DNA from: Anaerosacchariphilus hominis
GTDB taxonomy: Bacteria > Bacillota > Clostridia > Lachnospirales > Lachnospiraceae
DNA: 64,000 bases
Reading direction: 5' to 3'
NCBI RefSeq assembly: GCF_014290175.1
Contig: NZ_JACOOR010000009.1
Location: 56,221 to 120,220 of the forward strand
Positions 51,347 through 59,953 of the stretch are shown piece by piece (position 1 is the first letter of the stretch; each line of letters begins with the position of its first letter). The notes below the pieces were generated by a model. The model made no database searches. It saw only the letters and a list, made by a program, of their open reading frames with translations, and had not been told where the DNA came from. Position numbers and translations under genes: made by a program.

Positions 51347-52363
51347 ATGAAAAAAACATCGAAATTATCAGCCTGTCTTTCCGGTTTTCTGAAATTCGCA
51401 GCCCTTCATCAGAAGCTTTTCATTCTGGGAGCCCTGACCCTCGCCATTCTGTTTCCCTTTCTGATCACAGACCGCTATGTAATGCGTCTGGCCGTGGTGG
51501 GCTTTATGTACGTGATGCTCTCTCTGGGACTTAACCTGGTCACAGGATACATGGGACAAATGTCCTTCGGTCACGCAGCTTTCTGGGGTATCGGCGCTTA
51601 CACCGCCGCCCTTCTCACCAAGAATCTGGGCCTGGGCACCCTGCCTGCCTTTCTGGCCGCGGCCATCGTGGTGGGTATCTTCGGCTTCCTGCTGGGTCTT
51701 CCGGTGCTGAAGCTCAAAGGGTACTATCTGACCATCGTGACCATGGGCTTCTGCGAGATCGTCCGTCTGGTGGAGCTGAACTGGATGCCGGTCACCAACG
51801 GCCCCATGGGTATCTCGGGAATTCCCAAGTTTTCCTTCTTCGGAATCTCCTTTCATACCTACCGTTCCTTCTATTTCATCATCCTGATCCTGGTGATTCT
51901 GACAACCCTGCTGATCCGTCGGCTCATCCGTTCCCGCTTCGGCCTGGCCCTGAAGTCCATCCGGGACGACGACGTGGTGGCTGAGGCCATGGGCGTTCCC
52001 ATCGTCCGCTACAAAATTCTGGCCTTCGTTATTTCTTCCATGATTGCCGGTGTGGCCGGAGCCTTTTACGCCCAGTACATTACCTATATCGACCCGACCT
52101 CCTTTACATACAACGCTTCCCAGGAAATGCTGGTGATGGTCATCTTCGGCGGCCTGGGCAGTATCCCCGGCAGCTTCCTGGGCGCTCTCGCCCTGACTAT
52201 CCTGCCTGAGCTGCTCCGGGATCTGATGGAATACCGTATGCTCATCTACGGCGTGCTCATGGTGGTTATGATGCTGGTAAAACCGGACGGTATCCTGGGC
52301 AATGTAAACTTCGATTATTTGAAAGAACAGGCTGCTGCCAGAAAAAAGGAGGCTGTGAAATGA
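51347..52363 (+). CDS. livM: Branched-chain-type ABC transporter permease LivM
   Basis: 338 residues with about nine to ten membrane helices. SLGLNLVTGYMGQMSFGHAAFWGIGAYTAALL and MLVMVIFGGLGSIPGSFLGALAL are LivM marks. GGAGG ribosome site; its stop overlaps the livG start by four bases (ATGA). Confidence 0.94.
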   Translation: MKKTSKLSACLSGFLKFAALHQKLFILGALTLAILFPFLITDRYVMRLAVVGFMYVMLSLGLNLVTGYMGQMSFGHAAFWGIGAYTAALLTKNLGLGTLPAFLAAAIVVGIFGFLLGLPVLKLKGYYLTIVTMGFCEIVRLVELNWMPVTNGPMGISGIPKFSFFGISFHTYRSFYFIILILVILTTLLIRRLIRSRFGLALKSIRDDDVVAEAMGVPIVRYKILAFVISSMIAGVAGAFYAQYITYIDPTSFTYNASQEMLVMVIFGGLGSIPGSFLGALALTILPELLRDLMEYRMLIYGVLMVVMMLVKPDGILGNVNFDYLKEQAAARKKEAVK

Positions 52364-53121
52364 AGGTTTTAACTGTAAATCATGTGACCCAGCGCTTCGG
52401 CGGACTGACCGCCCTTTCCGATATTAACCTGGAAATCCGGGAGCACGAGATCGTAGGCGTCATCGGCCCCAACGGCGCCGGAAAAAGTACCCTCTTTAAC
52501 GTCATTACCGGCATGTACGCGCCTACAGAGGGCGACGTCTATCTGGGCGAAACCTGTATCAGCGGCTGGAAGCCCTATGAGATCACGGCGGCAGGCCTGG
52601 GAAGAACCTTTCAGAATATCCGGCTTTTTCCCCGTATGACCGCTCTGGAAAATGTGATTCTCGGCATGCACTGCCGCCGTCAGACCACCCTTCCCCAGAT
52701 CATATTTTCCACCCGCAGGAAAAAAGAAGAGGAGGAACGCTGCCGGAAAGAGGCTCTGCGTCTTCTGAGCATCGTAGGTCTGGAAGGAAAGGAACTGGCC
52801 ATGCCCTCCAGTCTCCCCTACGGTGAACAGCGCCGTCTGGAAATCGCCCGGGCTCTGGCCACCCAGCCCCGGCTTCTGCTGCTGGACGAGCCGGCCGCCG
52901 GTATGAACGAAAATGAAACGGCCCAGCTTCTGGAGATCGTAAAATCCCTGAAGTCCATTGGCTGCGCCATCGTCCTCATCGAGCATGATATGAAATTCGT
53001 CATGAATGTGTGCGAGCGCCTTTACGTTCTGAATCACGGAGAACAGATCGCCGACGGCACACCGGAAGAAATCCGAAATAACCCGCTGGTAATCGAAGCT
53101 TATCTGGGATCGGAGGAATAA
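52360..53121 (+). CDS. livG: Branched-chain-type ABC transporter ATPase LivG
   Basis: 253 residues. Walker A GPNGAGKSTLFNVITG, Q-loop LGRTFQNIRLF, signature LPYGEQRRLEIARALA, Walker B LLLLDEPAAGMN and H-loop IEHDMKFV. The PAAGMNxxE segment is typical of LivG. Energises LivHM together with LivF. Confidence 0.95.
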   Translation: MKVLTVNHVTQRFGGLTALSDINLEIREHEIVGVIGPNGAGKSTLFNVITGMYAPTEGDVYLGETCISGWKPYEITAAGLGRTFQNIRLFPRMTALENVILGMHCRRQTTLPQIIFSTRRKKEEEERCRKEALRLLSIVGLEGKELAMPSSLPYGEQRRLEIARALATQPRLLLLDEPAAGMNENETAQLLEIVKSLKSIGCAIVLIEHDMKFVMNVCERLYVLNHGEQIADGTPEEIRNNPLVIEAYLGSEE

Positions 53122-53124
53122 ACT

Positions 53125-53835
53125 ATGAGTCATTTGAAAATTGAACAGCTGAAAGTAAACTACGGCGGAATTCAGGCGCTGAAGGGCGTGGATCTGGAAG
53201 TAAGGGAAGGAGAAATCATCACCCTGGTGGGCGCCAACGGCGCCGGAAAAAGTACGCTGATGAATACCCTTATGGGTCTGGTGCGTCCGGCCCGGGGACA
53301 TATTTATCTGGACGGCGAAGAAATCACCGGCCTGGATACCAAGAAAATCGTACAAAAAGGCATGGTGCTGTCTCCGGAAGGCCGCCAGGTTTTTCCGGAA
53401 TTTTCCGTGAAGGATAATCTGATGATGGGGGCTTATCTCCGGAAGGAAAAGGATGCGGCCAAAGAACTGGATACGGTGCTTCAGATGTTTCCGATTCTGA
53501 AGGAACGTTTTTCCCAGACTGCCGGTACGCTCTCCGGCGGCGAGCAGCAGATGCTGGCCGTGGGACGGGCCATGATGGCGGATCCGAAGATCCTTTTACT
53601 GGACGAGCCTTCCCTTGGACTGGCTCCGCTGGTTATCAAGGAGATTTTTCAGATGATTCAGCGGATTCGCAATATGGGGGTTACGGTACTTCTGGTGGAG
53701 CAGAACGCGCGGATGTCGCTGAAGATTTCGGATCGGGCTTATGTGCTGGAGACGGGGCTGATTGTGGCTTCGGATACGGCGGAGCGGATCCTGAATTCGG
53801 AAGAAATACAGAAAGCTTATCTTGGTGGGTTATAA
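53125..53835 (+). CDS. livF: Branched-chain-type ABC transporter ATPase LivF
   Basis: 236 residues. Walker A GANGAGKSTLMNTLMG, LSPEGRQVFPEFSVKDNL, signature LSGGEQQMLAVGRAMM, Walker B LLLDEPSLGLAP and H-loop LLVEQNARMSLKISDRAYVLETG, all typical of LivF. Three bases after livG. Last gene of the operon. Confidence 0.95.
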   Translation: MSHLKIEQLKVNYGGIQALKGVDLEVREGEIITLVGANGAGKSTLMNTLMGLVRPARGHIYLDGEEITGLDTKKIVQKGMVLSPEGRQVFPEFSVKDNLMMGAYLRKEKDAAKELDTVLQMFPILKERFSQTAGTLSGGEQQMLAVGRAMMADPKILLLDEPSLGLAPLVIKEIFQMIQRIRNMGVTVLLVEQNARMSLKISDRAYVLETGLIVASDTAERILNSEEIQKAYLGGL

Positions 53836-53843
53836 ATAAGACA

Positions 53844-53885
53844 GACGAGCTGCCGGACGAGTGTCTATTCGTCCAGCAGCTCGTC
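53844..53885. terminator. Terminator between livF and the helicase gene
   Basis: 17-base arms 53844-53860 and 53869-53885 pair with one mismatch. The stem includes the last codons of the helicase and serves both converging genes. Confidence 0.65.
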
Positions 53886-55709
53886 CACGAACCGGGAGCG
53901 ATCGGCTTTTTTTCCGTAGAGTTTTTTGACGGAAAAGACATAAAGGAGCTCTTTGGCCCGGGTCATGGCCACGTAGAAGAGGCGGCGTTCTTCTTCCATA
54001 TCTTCTTCAAAGAGGACTCTCTTGTGAGGGGTGATGCCTTCGTTGGCGTCAATGAGAAAGACAATACGGTATTCCAGGCCTTTGCTGCTGTGCATGGTGG
54101 ACAGGGATACTCCGTCGGTGTTCTGTTCCCGTTCTTTGGCCTGCCGCAGAAGCTCGGCGCGGATGGCTGTGATGCGGGCTTCCCATTCTTCCAGGCTCTT
54201 GAAGCCTGCTGCCAGTTCCCGCAGCTCGTCCAGGATCCCCAATAAATCTTCGGGCTTTCTGCCCTTGTAATCGGCGTATTCTTTCAGATATTCTTCGTAG
54301 CCGATGATATTGCGAATGTAGTGCAGGGCTCCGGTGGGGCTCAGCATACCGCACATTTTCAGATCTTTTTCCAGCTTTTCAATACGTTCGCAGACCCAGG
54401 GCTTGTCGTCATACCAGGTCAGGAGGGCTTCCCAGGACACCAGCTCGTCCTCCAGGCACTCCCGCCCCAGATACCGCCTGGGCCGGTTCATCACCTGCAG
54501 AAAATCGCTGCGCTTCACCATTCCCTTTTTCAGATCCCGTGCCATGTGCAGATAGGCAAAGACATCCTTTACGATCCAGTGATCATAGAGATTCGGCAAT
54601 GTGTCCCGCATACGGAAGGGGATGCCCTCGGAGATTAGCTCCTCCACCAGCTTCCGGGGCTGGGTGTTAGTCCGGAACAGGATGGCCACATCCCTGTAGG
54701 AGCCGCCCTTTTCCCGGTAGGTTTTGATCTTGTCGATGACGCAGGCGTATTCCTCGTCCTGATCCCGGAACTGGTGATGCAGGATGGGCGGCCCCTGCTG
54801 ATTCTTAGCCTGAATCTTCTTGGCGAAACGCTGCCTGTTGTGCTCGATGACCCGACAGGCTCCCTCCACAATCGGCTGACTGCAGCGATAATTCATATCC
54901 AGAAGCACTCTCTCTGCCTTCGGATAATCCTCCTCGAAATGAAGCATAATCTCCGGCTTCGCACCCCGGAACCGGTAGATGGACTGGTCGTCGTCTCCTA
55001 CGATGAACAAATTATTCTCCGGAGCTGCAAGCATGCGGACAATATCGTACTGGAGCCGGTTGATATCCTGGAACTCGTCCACCAGAATATACCGGAACTT
55101 CCGCTGCCAGGCCCCCAGGATATCCTTCCGCTCCTTTAAAAGCTCGTAACAGTAAACCAGCATATCGTCAAAATCGATTTGATTGCTGCGGCGGAGCCGG
55201 TTATCGTATTCGTTGAAAATGGCTGTGAAGCTTTTGGTGTCGCAGGAGGCAGCCTTATACTCCTGCAGATTCATCCGGTCATTTTTCACCTTACTGATCT
55301 CGGCGGCGATGCTGCCGATGAGCTCCGCCTCGTCGTCGGGTTCCAGCTTCTGCTTATAGACTGCCTCCCGCAGGAACTGATACTTCTGCTCCTCCCGGAG
55401 AATATTGTCGGCCCCATAACCGTAGGCCAGCTTCAGGATCTGAAAAAAGACCGCATGGAACGTGCCGAAGGAAACCGCCGTACTGCTGCTGTTCGTCAGC
55501 TTCAGATACCGCTCCTTCATCTCCCTCGCCGCCGCTTTTGTAAAGGTAATAACCAGAATCTCTCCGGGATGGATGTGACAGACTTCCGTCAGATACCGGA
55601 CCCGCCAGGTAAGCACCATGGTTTTCCCTGAGCCGGGGCCGGCCAAGACCAGCATGGGGCCGTCCCGATGGGTGACGGCCTTCTGCTGTACTTCAGATAA
55701 TTGCTTCAA
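53865..55709 (-). CDS. UvrD/PcrA-type ATP-dependent DNA helicase
   Basis: 614 residues. SF1A motifs: I AGPGSGKTMVL, Ia ITFTKAAAREMKERY, II LVDEFQDINRLQYD, III GDDDQSIYRFRGA, IV DMNYRCS, V STMHSSKGLEYRIVFLI and VI RRLFYVAMTRAKELLYV. It unwinds DNA 3' to 5'. Shorter than PcrA (about 740), because the C-terminal extension that contacts RNA polymerase is absent; this is a distinct short clade common in Lachnospiraceae by my recollection. Begins three bases after gltX. Confidence 0.93.
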   Translation of the reverse strand: MKQLSEVQQKAVTHRDGPMLVLAGPGSGKTMVLTWRVRYLTEVCHIHPGEILVITFTKAAAREMKERYLKLTNSSSTAVSFGTFHAVFFQILKLAYGYGADNILREEQKYQFLREAVYKQKLEPDDEAELIGSIAAEISKVKNDRMNLQEYKAASCDTKSFTAIFNEYDNRLRRSNQIDFDDMLVYCYELLKERKDILGAWQRKFRYILVDEFQDINRLQYDIVRMLAAPENNLFIVGDDDQSIYRFRGAKPEIMLHFEEDYPKAERVLLDMNYRCSQPIVEGACRVIEHNRQRFAKKIQAKNQQGPPILHHQFRDQDEEYACVIDKIKTYREKGGSYRDVAILFRTNTQPRKLVEELISEGIPFRMRDTLPNLYDHWIVKDVFAYLHMARDLKKGMVKRSDFLQVMNRPRRYLGRECLEDELVSWEALLTWYDDKPWVCERIEKLEKDLKMCGMLSPTGALHYIRNIIGYEEYLKEYADYKGRKPEDLLGILDELRELAAGFKSLEEWEARITAIRAELLRQAKEREQNTDGVSLSTMHSSKGLEYRIVFLIDANEGITPHKRVLFEEDMEEERRLFYVAMTRAKELLYVFSVKKLYGKKADRSRFVDELLDE

Positions 55710-55712
55710 ACT

Positions 55713-57164
55713 TTATGCCTCCAGCTTTGCGATGGCTGCGCGCACACGCTTCAGAGTCTCTTCCTTGCCGATGACCTCCATGAGCTCTGTGGCTCCGCAG
55801 GGCGTCATCTGCTTTCCGGATACGGCGATACGGATGGGCCACAGCACATAGCCGTTCTTGCAGCCCTTCTCCTCCACATACTTCAGAAGGCGGGCATAGA
55901 GTCCGTCGTTGCTGTAATCCTCCTGCTCCTCCAGAATCGGAAGCAGCTCCTTTAATACCTCCAGGGAAGACTCCACAGAGGTCTTCATCTTCTTATGGGC
56001 GTAGATGGCGCTGTCATACTCCGGAACCGCCTCAAAGAAATCTACCATCTCCTCGATCTCCGGGAACACCTCGATACGTGTCTTTACCATGGCCGCGATC
56101 TTCTTCAGATCGTAGTCCCCGGTAATGACCTTCTTCAGGTGGGGCAGAGCCATCTCATAAAACTTGTCAAAGTCCATGGCTTTGATATACTCGCCATTCA
56201 TCCATTTCAGTTTTGTATAGTCAAAGACAGAAGGAGCCTTGCTGATATGATGATAATCAAAGGTCTTTACCAGCTCTTCCAGGCTGTAGATCTCCCGATC
56301 TTCCTCCGGGCTCCAGCCAAGAAGGGCCACAAAGTTAATAATGGCCTCCGGCAGAAAGCCCTGCTCCAGCAGATCCTCAAAGGAGGAATGGCCGCAGCGC
56401 TTGGACAGCTTCTTATGCTCCTCATCAGTAATCAACGGACAATGAACATACACCGGTACCTCCCAGCCGAATGCCTCATAGAGACGGTTATACTTGGGAG
56501 ATGAAGAAAGGTACTCGTTTCCGCGGACCACATGGGTGATGCCCATGAGATGGTCGTCTACCACATTCGCGAAGTTATAGGTGGGATATCCGTCGGACTT
56601 GATCAGAATCATATCGTCCAGCTCCGCGTTATCCACCGTGATATCGCCGTAAATATCGTCATGGAAGGTGGTGGTTCCGGTAGTCGGATTATTCTGGCGG
56701 ATGACGTAGGGCGCGCCTGCTGCCAGCTTCGCCTCTACCTCTTCTTTGGACAGATGCAGGCAATGCTTGTCATAGACTACGATCTCTTTTCCGGCCACCT
56801 CGGTCTTCAGGGATTCCAGACGCTCCTTGTCACAGAAGCAGTAATAAGCCTCGCCCTTCTCAATCAGCTTCTTGGCATACTCCAGATAGATGCCTGCCTT
56901 CTGGCGCTCACTCTGTACATAGGGTCCTACACCGCCATCCTTATCGGGTCCCTCGTCATGTACCAGACCTGCCTTCGCCATGGTGCGGTAAATGATATCC
57001 ACTGCGCCCTCCACATAGCGCTCCTGATCGGTATCCTCGATACGGAGCAGGAAGTCTCCTCCCTCATGCTTCGCGATCAGATAGGCGTACAGTGCGGTTC
57101 TTAAGTTTCCCACGTGCATTCTTCCTGTGGGGCTCGGTGCAAATCTTGTTCTTACTTTACTCAT
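55713..57164 (-). CDS. gltX: Glutamyl-tRNA synthetase
   Basis: 483 residues. Class I marks: [20 protein letters not shown] (HIGH region), [34 protein letters not shown] and KKLSKR (KMSKS). It charges tRNA-Glu and, in bacteria lacking GlnRS, tRNA-Gln. Own promoter, no T-box. Cotranscribed with the helicase. Confidence 0.97.
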   Translation of the reverse strand: MSKVRTRFAPSPTGRMHVGNLRTALYAYLIAKHEGGDFLLRIEDTDQERYVEGAVDIIYRTMAKAGLVHDEGPDKDGGVGPYVQSERQKAGIYLEYAKKLIEKGEAYYCFCDKERLESLKTEVAGKEIVVYDKHCLHLSKEEVEAKLAAGAPYVIRQNNPTTGTTTFHDDIYGDITVDNAELDDMILIKSDGYPTYNFANVVDDHLMGITHVVRGNEYLSSSPKYNRLYEAFGWEVPVYVHCPLITDEEHKKLSKRCGHSSFEDLLEQGFLPEAIINFVALLGWSPEEDREIYSLEELVKTFDYHHISKAPSVFDYTKLKWMNGEYIKAMDFDKFYEMALPHLKKVITGDYDLKKIAAMVKTRIEVFPEIEEMVDFFEAVPEYDSAIYAHKKMKTSVESSLEVLKELLPILEEQEDYSNDGLYARLLKYVEEKGCKNGYVLWPIRIAVSGKQMTPCGATELMEVIGKEETLKRVRAAIAKLEA

Positions 57165-57236
57165 CTTTACTCACTCCTGTAATTTATCAAAAATTCCTCT
57201 GAATTTTCTGTTCTGACATGAAATGCCGCTCTGGAA

Positions 57237-57265
57237 ATTATATACCAAAGAAGCCCCTTTTACAA
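57237..57265 (-). promoter_or_regulatory. Promoter of gltX
   Basis: TTGTAA (57260-57265), 17-base spacer, TATAAT (57237-57242), minus strand. Confidence 0.65.
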
Positions 57266-57305
57266 GCTGTCAAGGTCTATTATTTTTTTTATTTTCCGGG
57301 AGGAC

Positions 57306-57333
57306 GCATAGAAAAAATGCTGCGGGAAATCTT
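57306..57333 (+). promoter_or_regulatory. Candidate forespore (sigma-F/G) promoter of sigG
   Basis: GCATA (57306-57310) and GGAAATCTT (57325-57333) on the plus strand, 14 bases apart, resemble the sigma-F/G consensus (GCATR, GGHRARHTX). Spacing is one base short. Confidence 0.4.
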
Positions 57334-57368
57334 GTAAGTATCACAAGTACACAGGAGGTCCCAACATC

Positions 57369-58151
57369 ATGGCACTGAACAAAGTAGAAATCTGCGGCGT
57401 AAATACAGCAAAGCTTCCCCTCCTGACCGCCCAGGAACAGGACGCCCTCTGGGAGCGTATGGAGCATGGCGACCGGGAGGCCCGGGAACTCTATATCAAA
57501 GGAAATCTGAGGCTGGTCCTAAGCGTCATCAAACGTTTTTCTTCCACCAGTGAGAATGCCGACGACCTGTTCCAGATCGGCTGTATCGGACTCATGAAAG
57601 CCATCGATAACTTTGACCGTTCCCTGGGTGTCAAGTTTTCCACCTACGCCGTCCCCATGATCATCGGAGAAATCCGGCGCTACCTCCGGGACAATAACGC
57701 CATCCGTGTCAGCCGCTCCCTGCGGGACACCGCCTACAAGGCTATTTACACCCGGGAATGTCTCATCCGCCAAAATTCCCGGGAGCCCTCCCTCAGCGAA
57801 ATTGCTGAGGAAATCGGCCTGCCGGATGAAGAGATTCTCTTTGCCCTGGACGCCATCCAAAGTCCGGTCAGCCTCTACGAGCCGGTCTACAGTGAGGGCG
57901 GCGACACCCTGTATGTAATGGACCAGATCAGCGACCGTAAAAATAAAGAAGATCTCTGGGTTGAAGAACTTTCTTTAAATGAAGCCATGAAGCGGCTGCC
58001 GGAACGGGAAAACTATATCATCCGCCTGCGGTTCTTCCAGGGGAAGACCCAGATGGAGGTGGCCGACGAAATCGGCATCTCCCAGGCCCAGGTCAGCCGT
58101 CTGGAAAAGAACGCCCTGAAAAATATGCGGAACTATCTGAAGTTAAACTAA
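57369..58151 (+). CDS. sigG: RNA polymerase sigma-G factor
   Basis: 260 residues, matching Bacillus SigG. MALNKVEICGVNTAKLPLL is the SigG N-terminus. Region 2 (NLRLVLSVIKRF, DDLFQIGCIGLMKAIDNFD, KFSTYAVPMIIGEIRRYLRD), region 3 (AYKAIYTRECLIRQNSREPS) and region 4 (MEVADEIGISQAQVSRLEKNAL) are complete. Late forespore sigma factor. It runs opposite to spoIIGA-sigE here and ends 15 bases from the sigE stop, unlike the usual collinear order. AGGAGG ribosome site. Confidence 0.96.
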   Translation: MALNKVEICGVNTAKLPLLTAQEQDALWERMEHGDREARELYIKGNLRLVLSVIKRFSSTSENADDLFQIGCIGLMKAIDNFDRSLGVKFSTYAVPMIIGEIRRYLRDNNAIRVSRSLRDTAYKAIYTRECLIRQNSREPSLSEIAEEIGLPDEEILFALDAIQSPVSLYEPVYSEGGDTLYVMDQISDRKNKEDLWVEELSLNEAMKRLPERENYIIRLRFFQGKTQMEVADEIGISQAQVSRLEKNALKNMRNYLKLN

Positions 58152-58165
58152 GCCCATGTCCGGCT

Positions 58166-58915
58166 TCACTCGTACTTCATAATCTCTTTTTTCAGCCGCC
58201 GGATGATCTTTTTCTCCAGTCTGGAGATATAGGACTGGGAGATGCCCAAAAGGTCCGCCACTTCCTTCTGGGTCATTTCCCGTCCCATGGGATCCTTCAG
58301 GCCGAATCTCAGCTCCACGATGGTTCGCTCCCGCTCAGACAGAGTCTCGATGGCCTTATCCAGAAGCTTCCGCTCCATCTCCGTCTCGATATCCCGATAA
58401 ATCACATCCTCGTCCGTTCCCAGAATATCCGACAACAGCAGTTCATTTCCGTCCCAGTCCACGTTCAGAGGCTCGTCGATGGAGACCTCCATGCGGGTCT
58501 TATTATTCCGGCGCAGATACATGAGGATCTCATTTTCGATACAGCGGGAAGCGTAGGTGGCCAGCTTGATATTTTTTCCGCTGTTAAAGGTATTGATGGC
58601 CTTGATAAGACCGATGGTTCCGATGGAAATCAGATCCTCCACGCCCACGCCCGTATTGTCAAAACGCTTGGCTATGTACACCACCAGCCGCAGATTATGC
58701 TCAATGAGCAGGGCTCTGGCTTCGCTGCTACCCGCCGTCCCCAGCCTTCCGATGGCCGCCGCCTCTTCCTCCTGGTTCAGAGGCGCCGGAAGTACTTCCG
58801 CGCCACCGATATAATGGAGCTCCTTTTGACGGCTCCTAAACAGCGTGGAAAAATCGGGAATCAATTTTAACTGTACCTGGTTTGGAATCGCCACTTTAAT
58901 CAGCATGGTTTTCAT
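58166..58915 (-). CDS. sigE: RNA polymerase sigma-E factor precursor
   Basis: 249 residues. The N-terminal pro-sequence of about 35 residues ends at [15 protein letters not shown], equivalent to the Bacillus cleavage region YYIGGSEALPPPL. Region 2 [33 protein letters not shown] and region 4 [20 protein letters not shown] are typical. Early mother-cell sigma factor, activated by SpoIIGA. An inner start at the fourth codon (MLIKVAI) is possible. Eight bases after spoIIGA. Confidence 0.97.
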   Translation of the reverse strand: MKTMLIKVAIPNQVQLKLIPDFSTLFRSRQKELHYIGGAEVLPAPLNQEEEAAAIGRLGTAGSSEARALLIEHNLRLVVYIAKRFDNTGVGVEDLISIGTIGLIKAINTFNSGKNIKLATYASRCIENEILMYLRRNNKTRMEVSIDEPLNVDWDGNELLLSDILGTDEDVIYRDIETEMERKLLDKAIETLSERERTIVELRFGLKDPMGREMTQKEVADLLGISQSYISRLEKKIIRRLKKEIMKYE

Positions 58916-58922
58916 TTCCTCC

Positions 58923-59744
58923 TTACCCTCCGGGTCTGTCCCTGTGGGCCAGCTCCGAATGTAATATCATCTCATATTCATTTCCGGAAGAAAGTGGTTC
59001 TTTTGTAATCCCAATCAGAGGACGTTCTCTGTGCTCTTCTCTGTCTGCCAGTCGGACGCTCATGGAATCTGCCCGGAATACCGGCAGAAGTCCCGTCGGC
59101 TTTCCCACGCTGTGATAGGGAACGGGCCGAAGCAGCACCGTTTCCCCTCCCCAGAGCCGTTCTCCGGCCGCCTGTTCCAGAATATGCACCGCCTCCCCGG
59201 TCACCGGATCCTGAAGCTGATTGCCCGTATCCAGAAGTCCCCGAAGCTCCAGCGTATTCCCGTGAAAACCCAGAGTTACCTGACAGATACTCTGTTGTCC
59301 TGTCCTGACCCGCAGGATTCCCTTCAGTCCCAGCTTCAGGATTCCATAGGAAACGAGGCTGAAAAACAGAAAGGGAAATACGGGAACCTCCACCGCCTCC
59401 TGCAGCCACCGGAACACGCCTCCCAGCAGAAAGCTCACAAAATACAGAAGAAACAGGGCTTTTCCAAACAGGCTCCGGCCGGGAATCCGCAGACCGCATC
59501 GGATCATCAGACTGCTGAGACCCAGATAAAAAACCAGGGCTCCGAAGAATCTGACGATCCAGGGTATCCCTTTTCCGGGAAACAGATACAGCAGACAGAG
59601 CCCCAGACTCCCCACGCAGGCTCCCGTAAGCCGCCGAAGCCTCCCGCTTCCCAGCTTCAGACTTCGGTTCACCAGGGTCAGCACCAGATAATCCGTCAGC
59701 AGATTCTCCAGAAAGAACACATCTATGTACACCGTACGATACAC
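58923..59744 (-). CDS. spoIIGA: Sporulation sigma-E factor-processing peptidase SpoIIGA
   Basis: 273 residues. GTG start with AAGGTGG upstream. Five N-terminal membrane helices (about 1-145, [26 protein letters not shown]) followed by an aspartyl-protease-like domain with [20 protein letters not shown], where DTG is the catalytic triad. It sits in the septal membrane and cleaves pro-sigma-E on a signal from the forespore (SpoIIR). Slightly shorter than the Bacillus protein (309). Confidence 0.95.
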   Translation of the reverse strand: MYRTVYIDVFFLENLLTDYLVLTLVNRSLKLGSGRLRRLTGACVGSLGLCLLYLFPGKGIPWIVRFFGALVFYLGLSSLMIRCGLRIPGRSLFGKALFLLYFVSFLLGGVFRWLQEAVEVPVFPFLFFSLVSYGILKLGLKGILRVRTGQQSICQVTLGFHGNTLELRGLLDTGNQLQDPVTGEAVHILEQAAGERLWGGETVLLRPVPYHSVGKPTGLLPVFRADSMSVRLADREEHRERPLIGITKEPLSSGNEYEMILHSELAHRDRPGG

Positions 59745-59767
59745 AGTCCACCTTCTTTCTGTCCCTT

Positions 59768-59800
59768 ATTATAGAGAAGGCCTTCTGCGAAATATGTCAG
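59768..59800 (-). promoter_or_regulatory. Spo0A-type promoter of spoIIGA-sigE
   Basis: TATAAT (59768-59773) with CTGACA (59795-59800) 21 bases upstream. The over-long spacer is the known oddity of the Bacillus spoIIG promoter, which needs Spo0A-P to work. Confidence 0.65.
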
Positions 59801-59836
59801 ATTCAGGAGCCGTTCTTCCTGTTTTTTCCCCGGTTT

Positions 59837-59843
59837 TTCGACA
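59837..59843 (-). promoter_or_regulatory. Spo0A box
   Basis: TGTCGAA in AAAATGTCGAAAAA context, minus strand: exact match to the 0A-box core, about 40 bases upstream of the -35 of spoIIGA. Confidence 0.7.
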
Positions 59844-59893
59844 TTTTTCCTTCCATTTTCCTCCTGCGCCCGGCGCCAAGCCGGAAAAGAAGC

Positions 59894-59929
59894 GAAAAAA
59901 AGGATCCTGAGAAGTACTCTCAGAATCCT
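59894..59929 (-). terminator. Terminator of the his-ung-membrane protein unit
   Basis: 12-bp stem with one mismatch, arms 59901-59912 and 59918-59929, followed on the minus strand by TTTTTTT. Confidence 0.85.
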
Positions 59930-59953
59930 CTTAAAATAATTTTTATAAAGTTG

